Part shown: in pieces, positions 37,445-44,687 of the stretch
Numbering within the stretch: the first letter of the stretch is position 1
Layout of the letters: each line of letters begins with the position of its first letter
Assembly (NCBI RefSeq): GCF_014696715.1
Contig: NZ_JACJQO010000005.1
Location: 186,001 to 250,000, forward strand
Direction: 5' to 3'
Length of the DNA stretch: 64,000 nucleotides
Origin: Pseudanabaena sp. FACHB-2040
GTDB taxonomy: Bacteria; Cyanobacteriota; Cyanobacteriia; Phormidesmidales; Phormidesmidaceae
The notes under the pieces: model-generated
Seen by the model: only the letters and a program-made list of their open reading frames with translations
What the model was told of the DNA's origin: nothing
Database searches by the model: none
Translations under genes and position numbers: made by a program

Positions 37445-38173
37445 ATGGCTACTAAAAACTGGCTGCTTGAAGCCCTGCCCCCCGGACTAAATGAAAAGTT
37501 TGCTCCAGACTTTAAAAAAGTTTTTTTGGAGCGCGGGAAGCGGCTGCATGAGCCCGGTGAAGTCATCAAGGAGCTATATTTCCCCCTCGACTGCGCCCTC
37601 TCAATTACGCTCACGATGGTCGACGGGAGAACGGCTGAGACGGGGTTGGTCGGTCGGCGAGAAGTCATTGGCGTTAATGCCTTTATGGGGGGCAGAGAAA
37701 CCACTCAGACCACCTACATCGTGCAGATTCCGGGCAATGCGATGAGGATCAGCTCCAAGGTCTTGCGGACTGAGTTTGACTGCAATCAAGATTTGCGCGA
37801 TGTGATGCTGCGCTACACCCAGGCCTTGATTGCCCAAATCTCGCAGACCACTGCCTGCAACAGCCTTCATAGGCTAGAGCAACGAATGGCGCGCTGGCTA
37901 TTAGAAGTGCATGACCGGGTTGAGGGCGACGATGTCGCACTAACCCAGGAATTTTTGGCAGAGATGCTGGGGGTGCGTCGGGCGGGGATTACCCAAACGG
38001 CGCAAAAGTTTCAGGAGAGCGGCCTGATACGATACCGCCGGGGACATATTCAAATTCTTGACCGACCCGGGCTAGAATCTTCTTCCTGTGAGTGTTTCGG
38101 TGTGGTTAGGGATGAATACGACCGCTTGCTTGGAGAAAAGCACGGCGCTTTTCCGGCAGCTCAAAGAAAGTAG
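37445..38173 (+). CDS. Crp/Fnr-family transcriptional regulator, copy 1
   Basis: The 242-residue regulator has a cyclic-nucleotide-binding fold (about 5-150: YFPLDCALSITLTMVDGRTAETGLVG, REVIGVNAFMGG) and a C-terminal helix-turn-helix (EFLAEMLGVRRAGITQTAQKFQE, then IRYRRGHIQIL). The ligand pocket lacks the Arg-Ser cAMP motif, so the ligand is unknown. ATG at 37445 (MATKNWLLEALPPG) is chosen over a longer frame from 37367 that has no homologous pattern. A degenerate receiver gene follows after 6 bp, so they are co-transcribed. Copy 2 of the same cassette is at 39277. Confidence 0.92.
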   Translation: MATKNWLLEALPPGLNEKFAPDFKKVFLERGKRLHEPGEVIKELYFPLDCALSITLTMVDGRTAETGLVGRREVIGVNAFMGGRETTQTTYIVQIPGNAMRISSKVLRTEFDCNQDLRDVMLRYTQALIAQISQTTACNSLHRLEQRMARWLLEVHDRVEGDDVALTQEFLAEMLGVRRAGITQTAQKFQESGLIRYRRGHIQILDRPGLESSSCECFGVVRDEYDRLLGEKHGAFPAAQRK

Positions 38174-38179
38174 CAGGGC

Positions 38180-38578
38180 ATGAGCCAAAAACAGTTTGTA
38201 TCGCCAACTATCTTGCTAGTTGAGCCGGATAGTGAAGTTCGCCCGCTGCTGCTGCACAATTTGCAAAGCTGGGGCTATCGGGTCGTTGTGGCCTTAGATG
38301 AAGCAGACGCAGTTCAGCGGACTCGAGATGGGCGAGAGCCCTTTGACCTGATTTTGCTCAATCAAGTTGGGCAATCAGTCGATAAATTTGCTGGTTTCGG
38401 GCGATACATCTGCCAGCGAGCAAAGCTGCCTAGCTCCACACCTGTTGTGGTCATGGCTGAGCAGTACGGGGCAGATTTAGAGGGGAAAACTATTCAGGTG
38501 GGAAGACACGAGTACGTGACCTACCTGGAAGATGGGCAGCAGTTAATGGACTTGCTGTATCAACTTTGCCCGGCGTAG
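38180..38578 (+). CDS. Degenerate receiver-domain protein, copy 1
   Basis: The 132-residue protein has the receiver fold pattern (ILLVEPDSEVRPLLLHNLQSWGY; FDLILLNQVGQS; VVVMAEQYGAD). At the phospho-acceptor the usual Asp is Asn (LILLNQ), and the signature Lys-Pro region is replaced by YVTYLEDGQQ. So it is probably not phosphorylated and may act as a stand-alone interaction domain. It begins 6 bp after the Crp-like gene, and copy 2 (40030-40443) has the same changes, so the degeneracy is conserved, not a recent mutation. Confidence 0.85.
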   Translation: MSQKQFVSPTILLVEPDSEVRPLLLHNLQSWGYRVVVALDEADAVQRTRDGREPFDLILLNQVGQSVDKFAGFGRYICQRAKLPSSTPVVVMAEQYGADLEGKTIQVGRHEYVTYLEDGQQLMDLLYQLCPA

Positions 38579-38778
38579 AAGAATTGATACCTGGCCAAGC
38601 CTAACTGTACTTAAGTTTTTCTTTAGGGTACGAAACCGTACTGTCGTCTATCTTTAGAGAGACTAGATTGAATGCATGGCGAAAGATTCATTTCTCTGCG
38701 CTTTGCCCTCGATCAGTAGCTTTTACTCCCTGCCTCTCGTTGTATTGCACCCTTTTCCTGGGGCAACGTCTTGCGGAT

Positions 38779-39207
38779 ATGTGTAACTCAACTATCCCCC
38801 ACAAGGGCCTCCGAGTGCTTGTTGTCGATAGCGATCTAGATTCTAGGGAGCTACTGATAGCGTTGTTTGATGGGTATGAGATTGAGACGGTAACGGCAAC
38901 TTGCGTTAGCGAGTCGCTGGAGGCTATGCAAAATACTTTACCAGATCTCTTGATTAGCGAGATTGCTCTACCAATTGAAGATGGCTACACCCTAATGCGT
39001 AAGGTGCAAGCCTTTGAAACGAATCATCGGGTTCGGATTCCTGCGATCGCACTTACTGCCCGCACCGGAAACGAAAATCGCGCCCAGGCCCTAGCTGCCG
39101 GATTTTGCAGGCATTTGCCCAAACCGCTCGATATTGATGAACTGATTGCAGCAGTAGCCTGCATTACTGAGCCCAATCAGGAGGTTGCTGCGAGCACATG
39201 TAGCTAA
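38779..39207 (+). CDS. Response-regulator receiver protein with Glu at the phosphosite
   Basis: ATG at 38779 (MCNSTIPHKGLRVL) gives 142 residues; the frame extends upstream to a TTG without homology. A receiver domain fills the protein: VLVVDSDLDSRELL, LTARTGNENRAQALAAGFCRHLPKPLD. At the phospho-acceptor the motif reads LISEIALPIEDGY, with Glu in place of the Asp seen in the neighbouring kinase (LLSDIGMPHQDGY). Glu can mimic phosphorylation. It lies between the two Crp/pseudo-receiver cassettes, on the same strand. No output domain is attached. Confidence 0.85.
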   Translation: MCNSTIPHKGLRVLVVDSDLDSRELLIALFDGYEIETVTATCVSESLEAMQNTLPDLLISEIALPIEDGYTLMRKVQAFETNHRVRIPAIALTARTGNENRAQALAAGFCRHLPKPLDIDELIAAVACITEPNQEVAASTCS

Positions 39208-39276
39208 GCAGAGTTTGTCGTTTAGTTTTGAGATGTGTTCTATGAAGGGCCTCTCTGGAGTTCTTTTGAGGCCCCC

Positions 39277-39975
39277 ATGACCGTTGAAAATCAAATATTG
39301 GCTGCTCTGCCTTCTGAGGTCTTTAAGCGCTTAGACCCTCATCTCCATCAGGTCAGCCTTAAACAAGGTGAGTTTATTCATCGACCCGGTGAGCCTATGT
39401 CTTACCTCTATTTCCCGATGGGCTGTCTCTTTTCAGTGACGATAACGATGCAAGATGGATCGACTGCGGAGGTGGGCATGGTCGGTCGTCGGGAAGTGCT
39501 GGGCATTAATGCTTTTATGGGTAAGAGCGAAACTACTCAGACGGAGTACGTGGTACAGGTTGCAGGCAGCGCCATGAAAATTGAGGCCCAAATCCTGAGG
39601 CAGGAATTTGATCGCAATGGGGAACTGCGCGACGTGCTGTTTTACTATACCCAGGCGTTTTTGGCGCAGGTTTCGCAAACGGCTGCCTGCAACTCTCTCC
39701 ACGTTTTAGAACAGCGCTTGGCTCGCTGGCTGCTAGAAACTCAGGAGCGAATTGGCTCAGATTATCTGCCGTTGACCCACGAGTATGTTGCGACGATGCT
39801 GGGCGTTCGTCGGTCTGGGGTGACCCTGGCGGCGCAAAAGCTGCAGGAGCGAAAAGTCATTCAGTATCGTCGGGGCAATGTTCAGATTCTCAACCAGTCT
39901 GGGCTAGAAGCCTCTGCCTGTGAGTGTTTCAAGACCATTAGAACTGAATATGACCGCCTGCTAGGATCCGTATAG
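39277..39975 (+). CDS. Crp/Fnr-family transcriptional regulator, copy 2
   Basis: Paralogue of the 37445 gene, 232 residues from the ATG at 39277. The conserved body SYLYFPMGCLFSVTITMQDGS and AEVGMVGRREVLGINAFMG matches copy 1 nearly throughout. The helix-turn-helix lies in EYVATMLGVRRSGVTLAAQKLQE with QYRRGNVQIL. No cAMP-type Arg-Ser motif. Both copies share the same tail (ACECFKTIRTEYDRLLG). It is followed at 54 bp by the second degenerate receiver. Confidence 0.92.
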   Translation: MTVENQILAALPSEVFKRLDPHLHQVSLKQGEFIHRPGEPMSYLYFPMGCLFSVTITMQDGSTAEVGMVGRREVLGINAFMGKSETTQTEYVVQVAGSAMKIEAQILRQEFDRNGELRDVLFYYTQAFLAQVSQTAACNSLHVLEQRLARWLLETQERIGSDYLPLTHEYVATMLGVRRSGVTLAAQKLQERKVIQYRRGNVQILNQSGLEASACECFKTIRTEYDRLLGSV

Positions 39976-40029
39976 TGGGCAACAGACCTTGTTTATTAGA
40001 AATACGTAAAAGCTGAACTAGTAGGTAAA

Positions 40030-40443
40030 ATGGTGCCTTTCATTTTCGTTTTAGAGCCGGATGATGAAGTCCGGCCGCTGCTGAAGCATAACCTGCAAAA
40101 CTGGGGCTATGAGCTGATCATCGCTCTCGACGAAGCAGATGCAATTCAGCGAATTCAGGGAGGACATGAGCACTTTCACCTGATTTTAATTAACCAAGCC
40201 GGGCAATCCATTGCACAGATGCTTGAAATCGGCAGTCGGATTCGCCAAAGCTCACAACTTGAAGATCCTGTCCCTATTCTCGTTATGGCCGAACGCTATG
40301 GGGCCGATCTTGAGGGGCAAGACATTCAGGTGAGTGAAAACGAGTATGTGACTTACTTGGAAGATGGGCAGCAGCTAAAGGTCATTTTGCAGCGCCTGTG
40401 CCCGGTTCCTGACGCTGATTCTGCTGCATTAGCTCAGCAATAG
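40030..40443 (+). CDS. Degenerate receiver-domain protein, copy 2
   Basis: Paralogue of the 38180 gene, 137 residues. Shared motifs: FVLEPDDEVRPLLKHNLQNWGYE, ALDEADAIQR, LILINQAGQS (Asn at the phosphosite), MAERYGADLEG, EYVTYLEDGQQL. No Lys-Pro motif. The C-terminus extends beyond copy 1 (PDADSAALAQQ), and its last 62 bp overlap the 3' end of the convergent hybrid kinase gene. That creates a region where antisense transcripts could affect each other. Confidence 0.83.
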   Translation: MVPFIFVLEPDDEVRPLLKHNLQNWGYELIIALDEADAIQRIQGGHEHFHLILINQAGQSIAQMLEIGSRIRQSSQLEDPVPILVMAERYGADLEGQDIQVSENEYVTYLEDGQQLKVILQRLCPVPDADSAALAQQ

Positions 40444-43400
40444 CTCTAACCAGCATCTCTGGCTCAACCGGTTTGGAAATATGTCGCTGAAAGCCTGCCG
40501 CTAGCGCCTGCTGGTGATCTACCTCTCCGGCGTAGGCGGTCAATGCGATCGCAGGAATGTGCCCGCCCTGTTCTGGCGGCAGCTTTCTGACCTGCCGCAT
40601 CAGCATATAGCCATCTTGATGGGGCATACCGATATCGCTCAGTAAGACGTCTGGGCAAGCTTGGGTTAATAGGGTCAGTGCTTCGTCTGCAGAACTGGCT
40701 GTGAGAATGTGGGCTCCGGCTTGCTCCAGCGAAAAAGCGGCAACTTCTAGCGCATCTGGCTCGTCGTCTACAACTAAGATTTGGGTGCCCTTTAGGCTGA
40801 GGGTCTCTTTGAAGAAGTGACAGCTTGGAGGGTGTTTGCTAGGCGTGGGCGCGAGCGGCAGCCTGACGGTAAAAGTGGCTCCTTGCCCCTCACCTGGGCT
40901 TTCGGCCCGAATGGTTCCTCCGTGGGCTTCGACGAGCTGGCGGGTGATCGCTAGCCCTAGCCCCAGCCCCCCAAACTGGCGGGTGGTGGCGCTGTCTGCC
41001 TGTCGAAAGTAGTCAAATACGTGGGGCAAAAAATCAGCAGGGATGCCCTTGCCAGTGTCTCTTACGGTCAGTTGGGCGAACTGGTTAAGGGGTAGGGATG
41101 CTTGGCTATGGGCTGCGATCGCTTCATTTACCTCTAAGCCCTGATCAATCACCCGTGACAGCTTGACCTCAACCCGTCCTCCAGCTGGCGTGAACTTAAC
41201 CGCATTAGACAGTAGGTTCCAGACTACCTGCTGAAGCCGGGTGACATCTCCTAAAACCGGCGGAATTTCCTGGTTGATTGCAGTCTCTAGCGTGATGGAT
41301 TTGCTTTGGGCTGCCAGTCGTACAGTTTCAATGGCCGACTCGACGACTTGTGGCAAGCTAGCCTGGTTTACATCTAAGCTGAGCTTGCCGCGCAAAATGC
41401 GAGAGATATCTAGTAAATCTTCTACCAGTTGCGCCTGCAGCTTGGCATTGCGCTCAATGGTAGACCAGGCTTTTGCGGTTTTGGCAGCGTCTAGGTTGCC
41501 CTTTTGAATCAGCTTCACCCAGCCCAAAATTGGGTTGAGCGGCGATCGCAACTCGTGCGACAGTACGGCTAAAAACTCATCTTTCATCCGGTTGGCTTCT
41601 TGGGCCTGCTGGTATAGCAGGGCGCTGTCTAGAGCTAGCGCAGCTCGGTGGCCGAGTTCTTCTGCCAGGGATAGGTCTGCCGAGGTGTAGTGACGATCTG
41701 AGGAAGTGTCTAGGCAAACGGTCAAGGCTCCTAGCTGACGGGCATGGGCAATCAGGGGCACGGTGATTTGCGATCGCACCTGAGCCTGCCGAATAAAATT
41801 CCTGTGCTCCTCACCTGTCTCTGCTCCCTGCATCCAGGCCTCTGTAACGTGGGAGACAAAGACAGCCCGACGACTGGTTAGAACCTGCTCAACAGGATGG
41901 TTTCTTCGATCTTGGGGTAGCACAGAGCGCTGCAGCTGATCAAACCAGCCTCGCTTTGCCGGATCGCGGTGGTGCCAGGCAGAGCGCTCGATCTGTTGAT
42001 TGGCATTAACAATATCAAAAAAACAAAAGTCGCCTAAAAACGGTACAGCCAGACGAGCAATGTTAAATAAGGTAGTTTTATAGTCGATAGATCCGGCCAA
42101 TACGGCACTGGCTTCTGATAAAAACTGCTCCCGCTCTGCTGCCTGCCGCGACTCGGTCACGTCCCGCAAAATTTTAACCAGGCCCTGCAAATTGCCCTCA
42201 TCATCCTGCAGCTGCGTCATCAGACCGCTAGCAAAGAAACGGCTGCCATTCTTGCGGATGTGCCAGCGTTCATCTTCTGCCCGTCCCTGAGTTAGAGCCG
42301 TCTGGATCTCCTGCTCGGCTTGGCTGTTCTCATTATCTTCAGGCGTAAAAATCACGCGGCTATGATAGCCGATGGCTTCTGCTTCCTGGTAGCCCAACAG
42401 CCTTTCAGCGCCAGGGTTCCAGCTGGTGATAATGCCATCTAGGTCAAGGGTGAAGATGGCATAGTCTTTAGCACTTTCAACAATCAGGCGAAAGCGCGAC
42501 TCGCTCTCTTGCAAGGCAAGCTCTGCCTGCTGCCGTTTGGCTTCGGTGCGCTTGCGCTGAGTAATGTCTCGAAAATAAATACTAAAGCCAACCTCACAGG
42601 GATAGGCATGGATCTCTAGCCACAGCCTTAGCGATTCATCAAAAGCCTCAAAGTGCCCCACAAACTGCTCTGTCACAGTGCGCTGATACACCTGCTCAAG
42701 CACCGTACCGAGGGTCCAAGGCTGCATTTCCTGGCGCGTCTTGCCAATCAGCTTCTCTGGCCGCAGTTTGGTTAGCCGAGCAGCCTCCTGATTGACGTAA
42801 GTAATCCGCCACTCATGGTCAATGCAGACAAAGGCATCCGTAATGCTTTCTAGAATTTCAACAGCCCGCTGTGCCGATTCATTTAGGGCCTGACGGGTTG
42901 CTGCCGCTTCTTGACGAGCCGCCTGCTCTTTCTGCCAGGCCAGCTCAGCAGTCTGGCGCAGATGAATGCTTTGCAGCGCTGCCGTTGTAAAGTCGGCCAG
43001 GCTGGTCATCACTCGCACATCTTCGGCATCAAACCGCCGCGCCTCGTCATGAGACACAATCCAGAGAGCACCCAATGACTTATCAGCCCCTATCAACGGA
43101 ATCACCAAGCCCTCAACGATCCTCGGACTTGTCTCCTGAAGGTAAGTAAAATACCGATCAGGATAAGCATACAGCTGCGGCGCTTGGAGGTCTAAGCAGG
43201 TGCCACAGGGGCTAAAGTCTCTGGGCGCTGTCCCCTGGTCGTAAGCTTCTAGCACACCGCAGAGCGCAGCCCAGCGAAAGATTTCTTCCCCCTCTGAGGT
43301 AGTTTCTAGTAAGCTGACTCCGGCGGTTCCTGCCTGACAAAGGTCTTTGGCAACCATCACCAGGGTTTTGAGCACCGTTTGACACTGCTCTGCTAGCTGC

Positions 43401-43522
43401 CGGGTCAGAGCGTGGAGCGCTTGAATCTCAGCCTGTAGATTAGGGGCTTTAGGTGGTCTTGTCGCTAACTCTGCCGTGATCAAAACATTGTCTAGAGCTA
43501 CAGGAGGACGCACTTCAGCCAT
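40382..43522 (-). CDS. Hybrid histidine kinase: GAF-PAS-PAS-GAF-HisKA-HATPase-REC
   Basis: This soluble 1046-residue kinase has a GAF domain (about 45-190), PAS domains (about 220-330, SITDAFVCIDHEWRITYVN; 340-460, YAIFTLDLDGIITSWNPGAERLLGY), a second GAF (about 470-640), HisKA with His in LSHELRSPLNPILGW, HATPase (NLLSNAVKFTPAGG, DTGKGIP, GLGLGLAITRQLV) and a C-terminal REC with intact DD and Asp in LLSDIGMPHQDGY and Lys in SKPVE. The first GAF has no phytochrome-type chromophore Cys that I can confirm. It overlaps the XRE regulator gene upstream by 8 bp and converges on the pseudo-receiver copy 2. Signal unknown. Confidence 0.92.
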   Translation of the reverse strand: MAEVRPPVALDNVLITAELATRPPKAPNLQAEIQALHALTRQLAEQCQTVLKTLVMVAKDLCQAGTAGVSLLETTSEGEEIFRWAALCGVLEAYDQGTAPRDFSPCGTCLDLQAPQLYAYPDRYFTYLQETSPRIVEGLVIPLIGADKSLGALWIVSHDEARRFDAEDVRVMTSLADFTTAALQSIHLRQTAELAWQKEQAARQEAAATRQALNESAQRAVEILESITDAFVCIDHEWRITYVNQEAARLTKLRPEKLIGKTRQEMQPWTLGTVLEQVYQRTVTEQFVGHFEAFDESLRLWLEIHAYPCEVGFSIYFRDITQRKRTEAKRQQAELALQESESRFRLIVESAKDYAIFTLDLDGIITSWNPGAERLLGYQEAEAIGYHSRVIFTPEDNENSQAEQEIQTALTQGRAEDERWHIRKNGSRFFASGLMTQLQDDEGNLQGLVKILRDVTESRQAAEREQFLSEASAVLAGSIDYKTTLFNIARLAVPFLGDFCFFDIVNANQQIERSAWHHRDPAKRGWFDQLQRSVLPQDRRNHPVEQVLTSRRAVFVSHVTEAWMQGAETGEEHRNFIRQAQVRSQITVPLIAHARQLGALTVCLDTSSDRHYTSADLSLAEELGHRAALALDSALLYQQAQEANRMKDEFLAVLSHELRSPLNPILGWVKLIQKGNLDAAKTAKAWSTIERNAKLQAQLVEDLLDISRILRGKLSLDVNQASLPQVVESAIETVRLAAQSKSITLETAINQEIPPVLGDVTRLQQVVWNLLSNAVKFTPAGGRVEVKLSRVIDQGLEVNEAIAAHSQASLPLNQFAQLTVRDTGKGIPADFLPHVFDYFRQADSATTRQFGGLGLGLAITRQLVEAHGGTIRAESPGEGQGATFTVRLPLAPTPSKHPPSCHFFKETLSLKGTQILVVDDEPDALEVAAFSLEQAGAHILTASSADEALTLLTQACPDVLLSDIGMPHQDGYMLMRQVRKLPPEQGGHIPAIALTAYAGEVDHQQALAAGFQRHISKPVEPEMLVRAIAELMQQNQRQEPGTGAAK

Positions 43523-43763
43523 CAGAATTTGCCTTTAGCCCATATTGATTCAGGAGAGCCTGGCCCGGTTCGCCCAAGGTTTCTAGCAGATCTTCAATCA
43601 GCTTTAGCGCCATTGGAGAGGGCTCGGTATGTCCCTTTTCCCAGCGATTGACGGTTTTAAAAGAGACCCCCAATTTAGCCGCAAACTTCTCCTGAGACAG
43701 GTTGAGGTGCTGTCGGAGGCCCCGGACTAAATGTGCAGTTTGCAAAGATTTGGTGGTAGACAT
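43515..43763 (-). CDS. XRE-family helix-turn-helix regulator
   Basis: ATG at 43763 (MSTTKSLQTAHLVRG) gives 82 residues; the longer frame upstream is unlikely. A single HTH_3 domain: LRQHLNLSQEKFAAKLGVSFKTVNRWEKG, the typical helix 2-turn-helix 3, then EPSPMALKLIEDLLETLGE. Its stop overlaps the kinase start by 8 bp, so the two are translationally coupled, a one-regulator/one-kinase operon. The DNA target is unknown. Confidence 0.85.
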   Translation of the reverse strand: MSTTKSLQTAHLVRGLRQHLNLSQEKFAAKLGVSFKTVNRWEKGHTEPSPMALKLIEDLLETLGEPGQALLNQYGLKANSDG

Positions 43764-43912
43764 CTCTATTGTGATTCTTAAGGGATCACAATAGGACATC
43801 TGGGATAACCTCATCCACATTCCTAAGGAAGAGTTTGCAAGCAACTTTTCCTATATCTCGCTGTAGAGCTGATTTAGGCAGCAGCCCCCTCAGGCTAAAA
43901 CTACGGTTTTGT

Positions 43913-44066
43913 GTAGGTTGGGTTAAGCGCAGCGAACCCAACAAACCCCTTGAACTGTTGCGTTTCACCAACAGCAACAGCGCAGTTTTTGTAGGTTGGG
44001 TTAAGCGCAGCGAACCCAACAAACCCTTAAGACTGCTGGGTTTCGCTGGGCCCTAACCCAACCTAC
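43913..44066. repeat. GTAGGTTGGGTT palindromic repeat cluster
   Basis: Two consecutive units of the GTAGGTTGGGTT family occur: 43913-43950 and 43991-44066, each with AAGCGCAGCGAACCCAAC. The second is bounded by GTAGGTTGGGTTA and TAACCCAACCTAC. Shorter or degenerate copies are at 47862-47963, 50079-50108 and 50160-50190. This is an abundant cyanobacterial REP-like repeat. It occupies most of the gap between the XRE gene and the small gene at 44123. Confidence 0.8.
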
Positions 44067-44122
44067 GAGACTAGGTTTCGCCAACAGCATCGGCCCAGCA
44101 AAACCCAACCGATACGCTTCAG

Positions 44123-44404
44123 TTAGCTTACCGACCGCCAGCGAATCAGATAGCGCAGCACTTCCCCTTGGGCTGGGGTAATCGTAATGCCCGTTTCAGG
44201 CACAATGATGGGCTGACTCCACTGAAACTGCTCGGCATAGGTGAGCGCATGGAGCTGCTGCACCGCCTGCTCTACGCCATCGCGAGAGCCTACCAAAATA
44301 TGGCGCAGCGGCTCACGACCCGGCACCCGCAAAGGCGAACCAAGCATAATCGGCTGAGCCGCCTCGCTGCCAGCGGGCGACCTGAAATAGGGAACGTAAA
44401 TCAC
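44123..44404 (-). CDS. Small repeated-family protein, copy C (93 residues)
   Basis: A divergent third member of the family at 9533 and 24708. Shared core: HILVGSRDGVEQAVQQLHALTYAE, then WSQPIIVPETG, then GEVLRYLIRW. Compared with A/B it has a longer N-terminus (MIYVPYFRSPAG) and a beta-hairpin insert ITITPAQ. Start GTG at 44404 with GGAGG 9 bp upstream. The leader contains the same hairpin as A/B. Preservation of this gene and its leader after wide sequence divergence suggests an old, selected module. Function unknown. Confidence 0.65.
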   Translation of the reverse strand: MIYVPYFRSPAGSEAAQPIMLGSPLRVPGREPLRHILVGSRDGVEQAVQQLHALTYAEQFQWSQPIIVPETGITITPAQGEVLRYLIRWRSVS

Positions 44405-44615
44405 GGGGGTTCCTCCAGATAAGAGTGGGTAGGAAACCCCAAAAATTTGGCCGCCCCAGACATCAGAATGCGAGGCGGCCAGCGACGTGATCTACTAAGA
44501 TCACCTCTAGCCTCCGCGACAGGCTCCATCTGTCTTCGGGGGTTAGGTGTCGGTTGTTGGTGCAAACAACTTCCGGCACCGCCAAATTTTTGGGAGAGAC
44601 AAGCTGCACACACAC
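44405..44615 (-). ncRNA. Conserved structured leader, copy C
   Basis: The core hairpin at 44546-44580 aligns with A and B without gaps over 40 nt, although many bases differ. The outer-stem pair at position 5 changes from C-G to G-C, and the inner-stem pair at 15 from G-C to U-A. Both remain paired. A second stem (GTGATC-TTAGTA-GATCAC, 44487-44504) lies where A/B have GATGAT/ATCATC. Distance from the hairpin to the GTG start is 141 nt, compared with 254 nt for A and B. Confidence 0.5.
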
Positions 44616-44687
44616 AGCTATAAGCATTGAAACTACTGGATCTGGCTCAAAGAGTCAAGTCAGATCTCATCCACCCTCATTCCCTTT

